Below, piece by piece: positions 11,459 through 23,416 of a DNA stretch of 64,000 nt; position 1 is the stretch's first letter, and each line of letters begins with the position of its first letter. Both the position numbers and the translations under genes were made by a program. The notes below the pieces were generated by a model that was not told the origin of the DNA, did no database searches, and saw only the letters and a program-made list of their open reading frames with translations. The stretch comes from Oscheius sp. JU75 (lineage: Eukaryota; Nematoda; Chromadorea; Rhabditida; Rhabditidae), in the NCBI GenBank assembly GCA_037178855.1, contig JASJZC010000002.1, forward strand, positions 7,204,501 to 7,268,500. Reading direction: 5' to 3'.

Positions 11459-12523
11459 CTGAAAAATGGTTTTTTAGACATGTAAAACTGTAAGATGCAA
11501 TATGGCTGCTAAAGTTTTAAAATTGGGCTCCGAGAGCCGGTGTTAGGCTTCAAATTTGTGAATTCTAAGGAAAGCTAGTGCCCGCTTCCTTGTGGATAGG
11601 TTCTACAGCAAGAAAAACGATCTAAACTTATCACCAGAACTCGTGAGATATCTGCAAGTCGAAGACTGGGCTGGAAACGTTTAATAACTACACTTCTCGG
11701 AACTTTGCGATGTTTTCCTTGGTTCTAGCTATTATGGCTTAATAACGGGTCTAAAGTGAGCAAAGTCACAACAAAAATACCCAAGAATTGCAGAGTTTTT
11801 AGCCGGTTTCGGCAACCTCGAATCAATCGAACGACATGGCTGAAAAATGCAAATTCGAGCAGCAAAGCACGACCGTATTGTCATTTCTTGCATGCTTTCC
11901 TGCTAAAAAAAATTTCCTATGGCGTCTGCAACGGAAAAAGAAACAGCTCTTAGCACTGCTGAACGTAACCAAGAAATAAGATTTCCAGCCTTTTCCGGCT
12001 TCCTGAAAAATGCCGACGGAAAAAATTGAAGTCTTACGATTTGTGCACTAAAACTGACAAACAAAATCTTTTCTTGGCTGTTTGGCACGGAACTGCTCGA
12101 TCATTTTTTGCTTATTTGTCCCACAGGTTCTCTAGACCCTTGGCTTTGACAAACTCCCCGGAAAAGTACGGAAGAAAACACTATTTTGCTCTCAATTTCA
12201 CAATGCCGCCATTTTCCTACTCATTTCCTGAAATCTAGGCCTATTCAACAGGCTCACAAGGTCCTTATTCCTTACATGACCATCTTGAACAAAAAGGAAG
12301 AGTAAATAGTCAGAGGAGAAGCCTATATCTACATTTCGCCATGACCTGTCACTATGTACGAGATTTATTCGCAGAGAGACAGAGAGATAGGAAGACAAGT
12401 TATAAAATAGATGGAGATATTCTATGATTTTTCTTCGCAGCTGCTGAGATCGAAATACTAGAAAAAAAGGGAGAGATAGATAGAGATAGGTTAAAACAGT
12501 TAAATATAACTTTCGGATGGAAT
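11459..12523. other. intergenic between SREK1-like and MECR genes
   Basis: About 1.06 kb between two minus-strand genes. AT-rich, with a GACAGAGAGA stretch around 12365-12400. No supported gene; the small ORFs here have no convincing composition. Confidence 0.4.
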
Positions 12524-15500
12524 TTAATCGCTATCACTCGGCTCGTTTTTGATACCCGACGACGTACGGGGGCTTCCTTTGTCGCTGTACCGGTCAGTTG
12601 AACTAAAAACTGGTTTTTAGCAATAAACAGTGAGGGAAACTGACTCAGATTTGCCATTCTTGTACTTTTTCAAGAGGGTCTCTCGGAGAGCGTCTTCGTT
12701 CATCTCAACGTCGTCCATCGGCTCCGATTTGGGCTCGTCTTTGGCCTTCTTCGAGGAGGCATCCTTCATCTCTACATCACTCGAAGTGCGTCTCTTCTTC
12801 TCTGGTGTGCGGTCACGTTTGTCCTGAAAGATGAAAATATATGAGATTAGGCAATACCAGCCGTTTTACTCCTCTTCGTCACTATAGCCCTGTCAATTAG
12901 CCATCCTATCCCATACTTCCCTGCCTTTGTCATACGGTATCTCAAGTCATTTTTCAATCTTGTATCCATTACCGGACTACCAACCCATTATCTTTTATCG
13001 ATAAAATCTTACTTATCATCTTAGGCTTTATGCCATTTTGACTTTTGAGTGCGCACCAACTCGTGTAACATACAGACTGGATATCGAAATTGATAGCTTG
13101 CCGATGCGCAGCCCTGTGTTATAAGAATTGGTGCGCACTACAAGGTAAAAAAGGCACCGTCACATAAATCACATATTCCGCCAACGTTTTTCTTTTTCCG
13201 TCTCTAGAAAATACCTTGTCAGTCTGTCACTTACTACAAGTTTTATAGTGAAATGGTTCTTTTTGATACTGTGAAGTTTCTTAGTCGATTCCTACCTACC
13301 TGTCGTCTATCTACTTCTGCCAGCCATGACCAAACTTTCCTCTTTGTTACGTTCATGAGCTTGATAAATTAGGCGGTTTTGCTCAGCAGAACTGGTAATT
13401 CTATTCAGAATTTCCTCATACTCATTCTGATAAGTTTGTCTTTAGGTCAGCCTGATTTCTAATTTTTACGTTGTCTGATGGATATCTACTACAGATTCAC
13501 TGAACAAAAAAAGTGTAAGTCTCACCTTCTTGCGATCTTTGCTACGACTCCTGCTCCTCTTGCGCTCCTTTCGGTCCTTCTTCCTGTCTCTCGATCTGGT
13601 TCTGGATCTTTTCCGCTCCTTCCTGTCCTTGTCCCGAGAGCGGCTGCGACGACTCCGACGATCTCTACTTCTGCTTCTCTTTTTATCACGGCTTCTACTC
13701 CTCTTACGGTCGCGACTGCCGCTGCGTCTCCTCTCGCGACTGCGGCTTCGTCTTCTCGATCCGGAACGACGTCTCTTCGGGGAGGGCGATCGACGACGAG
13801 CGGCGCGTTGCGGAGACCTAGATCGACGATCTGTAAGCGCACAAAATAAGTTGATGGAGGGGGAGCGTACCTGTGCTGCGAGTCTTGCCCATTCGGATGG
13901 CTTCTTCGACTTCCTCGAGGGCCTGATCGGCCGTCTTCTGTTGCGGCTTGATGATGGCTACCCGGGAGTGTTGGATCCTGAAAGAGACGGGTTCTAATTT
14001 GAAGTTATCAATACATTTCGTCCTTTTTTCTCATAACTCCCTTTCTTTAACAAAACTTTTGCTTAACTATACGTTTTTTCGCACGTATTGCAAGAAGTTG
14101 GTCGTTAAAGCCATCAGATTTGCCTTGTGTTTGACAAGAAAACTGTTTGGAAAAAATCTTTTCACTTGGGCGTAGATTTTTAACTCGAAATTACGTGTCT
14201 TACAAGATTTTTGATTTCTAGAAATTAGGGTCATATTCATCATTAGCAGCTCGCCGTGCTCTACATTTCTTCTTACTCTGATAAGTACTATGGACAATTA
14301 AGGCGAAAAAGATGAATCGAAGCGCGATAAAATAAACTGACGTAGCTTGACAAAATGTGACAGGAAATGCTATGAATTTGCAGTGCAGAAACGAAAACAT
14401 TAACATGCGATGGAAAAAAAATGGAACGATGAGAATCTCCCCCGACATTCCTTCTAGGCTATAGATTTTGAAATATGGCCAGCAGGTCTATGTATTGACG
14501 AAATTGCGCTTTGACAGGAGCCCAGAAAGATCAAAACTCACTTTAGCGGTCGGCCATTGAACTCGATTCCGTTATTCTGCAAGGCGATCGGAACCGTGTT
14601 TTGCTGCGAGAACTCGACGTAGGCGTAGGCACAGACCAGGGCGTCCGAAACTTGCGTCAGTCTCGCGTACATTACCTGAATTTCATCATAATTCACTCAA
14701 AAAATGACCAACCTCTCCAAACATGTTGAAGAACTCCACGACGGCATTTCCGTCGACTCCCTTGGGCAAATTTCCCACGTAGATTGTCCTGCGAATCTCC
14801 TCTACCTTGGCCGGATCGGTGTCCCCAGGAAGCGAAGGGTAGGCTGGGAGACCGAGTTGCTCGAGAGTCGGGTCGACTGTAAGCAACTGAAATTTCGGGT
14901 ATTAGATGCGCGTTTTTACATTTTTCGAGCTAGGAAATTCGGCAAAAATCGTGTCGACAAACCACACTGTAGCGGCAAGCCTCGTCACTCAGCACACCGA
15001 GTCTGTAAATTGAAAAATACGCAATCTGATCTTTTGGGAGGAAATACTATTATTCGGAGGGGCTCTGGGGCGAGGCACGAGACTGAAAATCATTCGAAAT
15101 TACGCGCACTCTGAGCTGGGAAATGGGCGGGAAACTCACAATAGAATGACCGTCGGCATCTGTTTGAATGCGATTCTGGACATGTGGGGGGAGCTGACGG
15201 ACTCCGGCCATGGCCACACCGCCACTGTTTATGAACGTTTCCTCGTCAGGAATGAAATCTGGATATTTGGCGGTAAAAGATAGAAAAATGGTAGAGTACC
15301 TTGAAGATACGGTACACAGACGAGGGCCCTGTCAACTAGAACAGTGTTAGTGAGATGCTGACCGACCTCGACACATCGCTCGTCTTCAAATTTCACAAAG
15401 GCCACTTTCTGTGTTGTAGTGGAGGTTAGATGGGCATCGCTGGGGTAAACCTGGAATTTCTTTGTGTTTTTACCAGCAAAACATACTTTTTAACCTAATT

Positions 15501-15698
15501 CACGCGCTTTATAACCGTCAAAACATGTCTTTCTAGCAGCAAAATGAACCGGAAACTAACCTTAACATCATCAATCCTCCCCAAGTACTGACACATACTG
15601 AACACTTGGTCCTTCGTCGCCGCGACTGAAATGTTAGAGATCTGAAGAATCTTCAGCTTTTTCTTCTCGTCGCCGTCCATCCCTGGAATCGGCCGCAT
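12524..15698 (-). CDS. SREK1: SREK1-type SR splicing regulator, two RRMs plus RS domain, 461 aa
   Basis: Nuclear pre-mRNA splicing protein. Exons: 15561-15698, 15300-15450, 15140-15258, 14713-14886, 14542-14675, 13871-13977, 13526-13830, 12645-12823, 12524-12602. RRM1 begins KILQISNIS and includes KVAFVKFEDERC; RRM2 has RTIYVGNLPKGVDG (RNP2) and AYAYVEFSQQ (RNP1). A helical segment IQHSRVAIIKPQQKT...EEVEEAIR is typical of SREK1/SRrp86 and its nematode counterpart. A long RS domain (about 110 residues of RS/RD/RK repeats) and an acidic tail ending EPSDSD follow. The final exon was found by phase: the unspliced frame would end in VYC, the spliced one gives a natural tail. The start may instead be the in-frame ATG at 15680. 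Intron 12824-13525 hosts a MITE. Confidence 0.92.
13048..13139. mobile_element. 92-bp MITE with 23-bp terminal inverted repeats
   Basis: Begins AGTGCGCACCAA at 13048 and ends TTGGTGCGCACT at 13139. Extending inward, the two ends match over 20 of 23 bases. The interior is about 46 bp without coding. It lies in an intron of the SREK1-like gene. No clear target-site duplication. Superfamily not determined. Confidence 0.65.
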
Positions 15699-16111
15699 AT
15701 ATAGGATAGTTTCAAGAAATTTTGTGGTAAAAACAAGCAAATTTCACAAGAAAACAAGGAGAAAACCTAGCTGAAATAGAATGGAAAGAATTCGAATGAC
15801 TGGAAGTTTGGTGCGCACTGGTTACAGTAATCGTAATCGTGACGGGACTCAAGCCGGCAACCTGCGTCTGGCGCCAACATTTTTTGGGCCTGCGTTTCGA
15901 ATTGTCGCTTTTTTTTTTTGCGATTATCGCTCGTCATTTTCTAGCTTTTCCGAGGCTTTTTTATCGATTTCGACAGCAAAAATATGCTCAAGAATATTAG
16001 AAAAGATTTCACGAAATCATTTGAAATATTTCTCTTTGACGTGGTACTTATAAACTTTTCTTTTTCAGTTACTTGGGTCCTTCCCGCCTCCTAAACTAAG
16101 AAGAAAAGAAA
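15699..16111. other. intergenic between divergent SREK1-like and SNU13 genes
   Basis: About 410 bp serving both promoters. Holds a solo copy of the MITE terminal motif TTGGTGCGCACT at 15808-15819 without a partner nearby, and a TTTTTCAG acceptor-like site about 45 nt before the SNU13 ATG. Confidence 0.4.
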
Positions 16112-16697
16112 ATGGCCGATGATGGAGTGAATCCGAAGGTAAATTTCGAGAAGCTTTGTGTCTGTAACTTTCGTTCATAAATTCTGAACAAAAGTTATGG
16201 CAAGAGGCTCTAAGGGTAGCTTATTCTTCTGCTCACAAAAATTGTTGTGAACAGAAGTTACCAACCCAAAAACTTGCTCTAATCCACCCCGATTTCAGGC
16301 CTACCCTCTGGCCGATACTCAGTTGTCTCAGAAGCTGTTGGATATTGTTCAACAGGCCATGAACTACAAGCAGTTGAAGAAGGGCGCCAACGAGGCCACG
16401 AAGACTCTGAACAGAGGAATCGCTGAGGTAATTTTTTTCCTTTACATCGAATTTGAAACTCTTCAGATCATCGTCATGGCTGCCGACGCGGAGCCTCTGG
16501 AGATTCTCCTCCATCTGCCTCTTCTCTGCGAGGACAAGAACGTTCCCTACGTCTTCGTCAGAAGCAAGGCCGCTCTCGGCAGAGCTTGCGGCGTCACGCG
16601 TCCCGTCATCGCTGCCGCCATCACCCAGAATGAGGGCTCCCAGCTCAAGTCTCAGATCCAGAAGCTGAAGGAGGAGACCGAAAAGTTGTTGATTTGA
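16112..16697 (+). CDS. SNU13: SNU13 / 15.5K (NHP2-like protein 1), 128 aa
   Basis: Kink-turn RNA-binding protein of the U4/U6.U5 spliceosomal particle and of box C/D snoRNPs. Exons 16112-16138, 16299-16427 and 16467-16697. L7Ae family motifs are complete: [13 protein letters not shown], the [17 protein letters not shown] core, and [16 protein letters not shown], which contacts the kink-turn. The length of 128 residues equals that of the human protein. Polyadenylation signal AATAAA at 16765-16770. The LACT gene starts 240 bp downstream on the same strand with an AG acceptor at its ATG, so an operon is possible but the spacing is larger than usual. Confidence 0.98.
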
Positions 16698-16937
16698 AGC
16701 ATCTCATTTGTTGTCTGTTCCATCATTGTTACCTGTTACCTTTATCAGTTGCCACTCGCTCCGAAATAAATCTTCATCCTCTCAGTCCTAGTCTTCCGGT
16801 TTTGCTTATCAGTTGCAATTTCATTCACGGAGAGGTCCTTTCGATAACGGGGACCTCAATGTTAGCTCCGCTCGCGGGTCAGCTGTTCTCGTATCTTTTT
16901 TTGGAGCCTCTTCAATACTTCAACATAATCTTTCAGC

Positions 16938-19015
16938 ATGGACGTAAAGTATCCTGTCGCATTCTTTCTTCTTTCATTGCTTTACATCAAGCTTGGCTTG
17001 CATCTTCTCACAGCTCGTCCAGTCACAATCGACGGGAACGTCGAATCACGGTTTGAGTCGGTCCGAGCAGCTTTTTCGTATGTTTCTCGCCATTTTTGAT
17101 ATTAAAAAGTTTAGACAAAATTTCGAGGATGGCTGGGAGCATGAGGGAGCTTCTCTAGCCGTGTTCGTTGACGGCAAGCCGGTCGTGGATCTCTGGGGAG
17201 GCTACGCGGACAGCCAGGCAGCGAGAAAGTGGAGAGAGGACACGATTTCTGTCACATTTTCCACCACGAAGGCCGTGGCAGCTGCCTGTATTGCTCTTCT
17301 GGTCGATAGGGGATGTCTCAGGTTCGATCTGCCTCTTTTTCGGTCAAATTACAAGATTTTAGCTATGATGACCTGGTCTCGAAGCACTGGCCTGGTTTTG
17401 CTAAGAACGGGAAAGGAAACATTACGATTCACCAGGCTCTGGCTCACATGGTAAACTTAAAGTCTTTTTTCCATAATATGCATAAGTTTAGTCCGGTTTG
17501 GGATACATCGATGTACCGATAACTGAAGAGCTCGCCCGGGATCACGATGCCATGCGTCGTATTCTCGAGAACGAGGCTCCGAAATGGCCACCAGGCACAG
17601 CATCTGGATATCATCCTTACACCTACGGGTAGGTTTTGTACCTGTCTTTAATATGTCCTTGCCTCACAAGCAGGTTACCTAGAGGAAACCTCACGTATCT
17701 CTTTCTGACCGGGCAAAGAGAATCTTACGTGTTGGAGTATAGCTCAGCGGTTATAAATCTGATTGTCAGGTTTTTAGCATTCTGGTTTCATTCTCCGCTG
17801 ATGCTTTTGGCTTACTGAAAGAGCAGTGAAGCTGGCCGTAGTCTATTTTCCTGAGCCAGACCTCACCCATCGTTTTCAGCTGGATCGTCGACCAGATCTG
17901 CCGCCACGTCGACGCGAAGAAGCGAGGAATTGGGCAGTTCTTACGCGAGGAAATCACCGGTCCAAACGGCATCGACTTTCATATCGGTCTCACCCCGTCG
18001 GAATCCTGGCGCGTGGCCCGTGTCCACACCCCAACCCTCGGAGAACGACTCGTCGAGGTCCTGCACGACTTCCGCGTCCTCTGGTATTTCCGCCATCTTA
18101 TCGCCTTGCAAACAGTACGGATTTTGGCGGGATTCTTCAATTTTGAACTTTTCAGGACACACCACTCGCACGCGCAGCCCACAATCCCAGCTGGCTCGAG
18201 GCTGTTCACAGGGTCACTTACAACAATCCGGAATATCACTCGATCGAGCAGGCCGCTGCTCTCGGCATTGGAAATGCTAGGTCGCTGGGACAAATCTTCA
18301 ATCTGGTAGGTTATTTTTATCATCTTTGGCTTCTCATCACTTCTTCCCATCAAGATTGCGTCAGGCGCAACATAAACGTCCTTATCACTGAAATGTAAAT
18401 AAGGACAGACAACTAGCAAGAGAGCTTACTCAATGAAAATAGAGAGCTGAGCGCATAGGGACACGACAAAATAGTGACAAGTTGACAGATAAACTCAGAT
18501 AGGGCGAAAAACAAATGGATAAGTAAGAAGGGATTGTTTGGAAGAGCTAAGTTGTAGGGCTGTGTAAAAAGGTGACAGGTTTACATGACAGGACACGTTA
18601 CATTGCAAGTGACAGCACCTGTCTCTTATTCTATTCCCACCCATTTCCAGTTCGTCAACGAAAAAATCGTCAGCTTCAACCTTCTCAATCAGCTACAGAG
18701 CTACCATATCAACAAAACTGACCTGCTTTTTGGTGACATCGTGGCCAAGGGCCACGGCTTCTTCTATCTGCCTCTAGATCGGGCTGGAGTAAGCTACTTT
18801 CATTAATTTTGATCACAACAATCTTATTTTAGGTCCCGTACCTGGTCGGCCACACGGGTCACGGCTGTCAGCATGTCAGCTATGACCTTAAAAATCGCAT
18901 AGTCATAGCCTACGTGGCAAATGGCCTGAAGACGGGTCTCTACGATCTCTGTCGGACCTACATGCGCCTACAGAATGCTGTCTACGACGTCATTGAGGGC
19001 AAATCCACAAAATGA
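16938..19015 (+). CDS. beta-lactamase-fold serine hydrolase (LACT family), copy 1, 425 aa
   Basis: Exons: 16938-17077, 17115-17321, 17363-17450, 17492-17628, 17880-18114, 18156-18305, 18651-18788, 18833-19015. Belongs to the penicillin-binding-protein/class C beta-lactamase-like family (LACT proteins in nematodes; esterase or peptidase activity, physiological substrate unknown). The SxxK catalytic box is present (STTK in VTFSTTKAVAA), followed by YHPYTYG and a C-terminal GHTGHGCQ in the position of the KTG box. The N-terminal hydrophobic stretch VAFFLLSLLYIKLGLHLL suggests a signal anchor. The ATG is one base after TTTCAG. Exon 2, intron 2 and most of exon 3 are nearly identical to copy 2 (see finding). 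The 250-nt intron 4 and 345-nt intron 6 contain only spurious ORFs. Confidence 0.93.
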
Positions 19016-20289
19016 GCTTCTTTTTTAAATGTTTTATTCTCCAACCGGTGATTTCCAAATTCACGGTGATATTACTCTTCTGGTCGTTTCAGAGATTATA
19101 TTCAGCAAAATTCCTTCATATTCTTCTTTTAGTTTGAGTAAATTATTTTCGCATTTTGTAGCAAGCTCTTTTGGTTATGTTCCTGTCGTTTTGTGTACCT
19201 TGTACATTGGCGTCTTCTTAAGGTCAAAGTTTGCCCTAGAATTTCGCAAATGTAGTATGGAAACCGGTGGCATATATAGATTTCTTCAATGTTTTGTCTC
19301 CTAGATAAATTAGGACTGAGCGGGATGTAGCATTCCAAGCGCTTCCACGACAAGCTGAGGAGTGACCCAAGACCGGCGCCAGAAGCCTGATGGCAGTTGT
19401 TTTTAGAAAAAAATGGCTTTTACAGAGTTTTACTATCATAAAAATCTATATTCTTTTTATACTGAGAACAAAAAGCGCCTGCCTACACAATTGGTTTTCA
19501 AGAAACCAAGTGGAAGAGGCCTTCCTTTTCGCAGTTGATGCTCCTAATGTCAAGCTACCATCGTTTAGAGCCGCTGTTTCCTTGGACTCAGTTACCGGAG
19601 GACAAGGGCATCACCACTGTAACGGCAACGGGAAATGCGATACGGATCGTTGTTCGTGTAAAGCACTTAATCTACAATGTAACTTTCGCTGCCATAAAGC
19701 CAACTCTATAACAAATAGTTTATGTTGTTTTCTTTCTTCTCTTACAAAGCTATAGTTGTTTCTGTCTGATTTTTACTAATAAACTAGATTCACCACTACG
19801 CCATTTTTTTTAACATTTGACAGCGAATTTTACCTGATTTTTCTATGTATTTTTAGGCTACCAGACTTTTCTTTGTTATCATTCGCTATATTATTAATAT
19901 AACGCAAAAATGTGAGAAAATTGGTGAAAAGAAGGAGAAAACTGCGAAAATCCGCTGCCAAATGTTAAAGGACTGGCGGGTCCCGCGAAGAAATAAAATT
20001 CTATAGTATGCCGCCTGTCGACCCCGTTTCTGGGCAAACTATAAAATGTTATTTGTAACTTTTTCCGCATTTCTCTTTTTTCATGCTCCATTTTGTCATT
20101 CGGAAGTTTTCGCTTTCATTTCGCGCACCTTTCTGATACTAGCGATAAGTAAAAAATTTGAAGAAATATTTTGGCGACCGCTAGGAAGATACGTGAAAAT
20201 GCATTACAGAATCAGTAAGTGTATTTGTTTAGATTTCTAAGTTCCCATTTTCGTACTCTCTTGAAAGTTACAATTTTCAGTGGCGCTTC
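19016..20289. other. intergenic with a cysteine-rich transposon-like relic
   Basis: About 1.27 kb. The only notable content is an open frame near 19540-19755 with a cysteine-rich motif, listed separately. The rest is AT-rich. A TTTTCAG acceptor at 20274-20280 precedes the next gene. Confidence 0.4.
19540..19755 (+). pseudogene. fragment encoding a CxC/HC cysteine-rich tail, probable mobile-element relic
   Basis: The frame encodes HHHCNGNGKCDTDRCSCK followed by ALNLQCNFRCHKAN, a spacing C-x5-C-x4-C-x-C-x6-C-x3-CH. Similar cysteine-rich tails occur, from memory, at the C-termini of transposon-derived integrase proteins and their domesticated relatives. The upstream residues are not recognisable as an enzyme, and a stop follows soon after. 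I infer a decayed fragment. It could also be a short exon of an unseen gene. Confidence 0.35.
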
Positions 20290-22903
20290 ATGTCGTTGGG
20301 AACGGTGAAACAGGAACGCATTGGGCATTACATAGTTGATCTTCGTAAGCAGCTAAGTAAAGCATCTGGTGAACTAGAAAAGGTTTGTTGGTTTCAAGTT
20401 TCTCCTGTCAATATCAATTTTTAGGCCAAAAAGGCTGTGGCTCATACAACAAAAGAAAACACCATCCTAGAACATAACATCGAAGCGCTAACAGTAAGCG
20501 CAATATTCCAGTTTTGTCGAAGTTGATCGTTTGCAGATGAAAGTAAAGCAGGCAGACGAGCAGAAAAAACGGCACGAGGCTCATCTCGATTTGTTCAACC
20601 AAGTGCAAGCGAAAAGACAGAAGGCCGAGGAGATCAACATAGCTATATTTCGCATGTGCAAACAACGCGTCTCAGAGTATGTCCTATTTTTTTTCTCTCA
20701 TGCAACGTCCAATTCCGAAACGAAAATTTGAAGCAGGAGTCGGCCCGTCATAAACTGGATAAAGAGCACTATCAAAAGATAGCGAAGAACTACAGGAAGC
20801 ACATTCCGAGCATGCTGAAACTCATCGATGATCTCGGTATGCGCATAATGTATTACCTGCTACCACTTTTTTCAGCCTTTGAAGCCGGGCAATTATTGTC
20901 CTCCAGTATCAAAAAGCGTGTCGAGCACTACGCTAAACAAGATATTCGAAGACAGCTTCTTGAAACGACCATGTCATCTGCCCGAGCAGATAGCGATGAC
21001 GGTATTTCACTTTCCCACAAAAACTTAGAAAAAATGTTTTAGATATGGCAGACGAAGTGGAAAGACTCATAACTAGCGGGATCAGAGTGCCAACTGTTGA
21101 GCGAGCTAGAACCGTCCATGTACGCATTGACAAGGAACAACGCCAAAAGATGCCACGAAGACCGAAGCACAGCTTGGAAGAAACGGAAAAGCTCTTTAAG
21201 AAAAGACTTGACAGCAAACTGAATAATAATATCAATCAACCTCAATCGGAAGTCATCGGTGGTCATAGGTATTCCTTCTTCTTCTGCAAACTACGACTCG
21301 CACTCCAGAACTATTCACGGAGTCAAAGGGGCTTCCGTTCGAGAGCAGCAGGCCGGAATGTCGAATGTGAAAGAGCGTGTTGCTCGTATGAAGAGAGAAA
21401 CTGCTGTAAACGCTGAACCTTCCGATGATCTTCCTCTTCTACAGCCTGCCGAGAAGTCCGATTTTAGTCTGCTTCTGACTCCCCAGTGTAGAAAACGAAA
21501 ACTTGAAGAAGACTTCAAATTGTCTCCGTCACCTCGTAAATCGCTCTCATCCCTGACCGACACAGATGAAGATGCTCTCACGATTGTCATTACCGAAGAA
21601 GAGTCAGAGGTATTTATGTTTTTCCTTTTAACTGGCTTTTTTTAGGCAGCTTGTTCGCTCAATAGTCCCAACTACTCGAATCCCGGTATTGACATCAAAG
21701 CTACCCTTTCTCCTGACACCAGGAGCTGTCCTCTAGCTCAATCGAAACTTCCTTCTAGTCCACTTAAAGGTAAGCAACTGTCTTCATCCAGTTATTTCTC
21801 GTCATTTCCAGTTCAACGTGGGTTGTCTTCCGAGAGCAGCGATTCAGCTAACAAGCTACGAAGAGAGAAGCCGCAGGAGTTGAAACGGACTTCAGCAGAA
21901 CTCGACTGTGCTCTGGAGGTTTGTGTGCTACCCGCTCAAGGATTGTGTGTCCAACTAGGAGCCGTAATCAGAATTTTGCAAATCAATCGGCCCCAGCTGA
22001 ATAAAGGTGGTACATTCACCATCATTTTCCAGCTTTTTTTCAGACAGTGCTTTCGATCTCCCAGCTGAAAAGGTCAAGCTTGCTACAGAGATATCGGTTC
22101 ACATTGAGAAATTATCTCTAGAAATCGTCGAGCGCTTATCTAATCATTTTGCTGGAAAGACTCTAGATGCAGATTGTTTGATAAAACGATATCCCTCCAT
22201 CATCACCTGTCTGGACCGTGTAAGTTTTCTCATCATTATAATACATAAGAAGTTGCAAAATGTGATATAAAAGTAATTCTTGTATTTAGGCTCGAACCGT
22301 CTTCATCTTCCTTCAAGAGCGAAAGGAAGAAGCTAAGTCCTTCGTCATTTTACAAAACTGTTTGACTACATTGCTACGTAGTATGCAGCCATTTTCCCAG
22401 AATCCTTTTCCCCCTATGTAACTCAGTTGTTGTTTGTTTTATTTCACCAATACACCGCAGAAAACCGAAAATTGTTATACCACAGGCATCAGATCTAAAG
22501 AATTTTAAAGATATTCACAATTTTTGCGATAAGCTCCGTAACTTGCCGACAGCAGTCATCCGAATCGGTAACAGCGTGTCCAATAGTTCTAGAGTCTTCG
22601 AAAATGGCGTGATCGTTGCCTTCCTACAATTTAGTCGTTTTGTGCAAACAAGTAACGCACCGGCATGGTTTTACGGGGTTTTTTCTTCGTAACCTGCACC
22701 TCGGAGAGCCAGGAGCTGTCCCGACGGATCGGAGCGTCTTGGGTCGCCTTCAATCACCACCTTTCCTCACCAAGAAAACACCCGATGAAGATGAAACGAC
22801 GAATGTACTTGACCTGTATCGTCCCAAATTTACTGCGACAGGCAAAAGAGGGAGGCAAAGAGTGGGTTTGCGCTATGGGAGCGGCAAGGGAGCCCTGATA
22901 TGA
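20290..22903 (+). CDS. unrecognised nuclear-type coiled-coil protein, about 687 aa
   Basis: Thirteen exons: 20290-20382, 20425-20493, 20537-20680, 20737-20836, 20876-21001, 21043-21268, 21309-21609, 21646-21769, 21812-22006, 22044-22219, 22290-22417, 22461-22651, 22713-22903. Residues about 1-190 are strongly helical and charged (LRKQLSKASGELEKAKKAV), a coiled coil. The middle is basic and Ser/Pro-rich (KLSPSPRKSLSSLTDTDEDA), typical of phosphorylated nuclear proteins. A helical region follows, then a short tail (LDLYRPKFTATGKRGRQR). The donor of exon 3 is a weak GTCCTA chosen by phase; the stronger GTATGT four bases earlier breaks the frame. The last two introns were also set by phase. An acceptor TTTTCAG lies 9 nt before the ATG. 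Its style recalls kinetochore, meiotic or chromatin proteins, but no family is recognised. Confidence 0.7.
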
Positions 22904-23416
22904 TATGAACCCCTTGATTCTGACAATAAAGTTGAAATGAAATCTCTGAAGATGGAAGAAAGAAGAAGTGAACGACGTCCAATCCCTTTTCAAAATATTG
23001 AAGACTATGTTTTGTCCGCCGTGAGGATAAACATCGACACTGATTTGACCACCTGAATTAGACTTAACATGCTGTATCCAAAACTGTTGGCACAGGCATC
23101 TTCAAATAAACCTACCAATAGCTCCTAGAGTCTTCATGAATTTCTCTCTAACTTTGTGTTCTTTGTCGAAAAACACGAAAATCACGCTCAGCCTGTGGGC
23201 AGCTGCGACCGATCGGAGAAAGATTATTCATTCTTTGAAAAAGAAAACAAGATAATCAAGAGTATTGTGTGATTTTCGAGAAATATTTTAACATGAATTG
23301 TTCGGCGCGACCGTTTGAAAAATGCTGTTATTTGATTTTTGAACAGCCTATAGCATTGTTTCCGCTTTTCTTTAAGATACATCGTAAATTTGACGATAGC
23401 ATCCTAATTTTAGGCC
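22904..23416. other. intergenic upstream of LACT copy 2
   Basis: About 510 bp, AT-rich, no supported gene. Ends with TTTTAG four bases before the LACT copy 2 ATG. Confidence 0.4.

Noticed and set aside
17636-17818. ORF inside LACT copy 1 as an extra exon
   Set aside because: The paralog and reading phase show that 17629-17879 is an intron; including it introduces a stop and breaks conserved residues.
22665-22898. Alternative frame over the last exon of the coiled-coil gene
   Set aside because: A phase-compatible intron 22652-22712 leads into the other frame, which has a more protein-like composition; the alternative cannot be excluded without cDNA.
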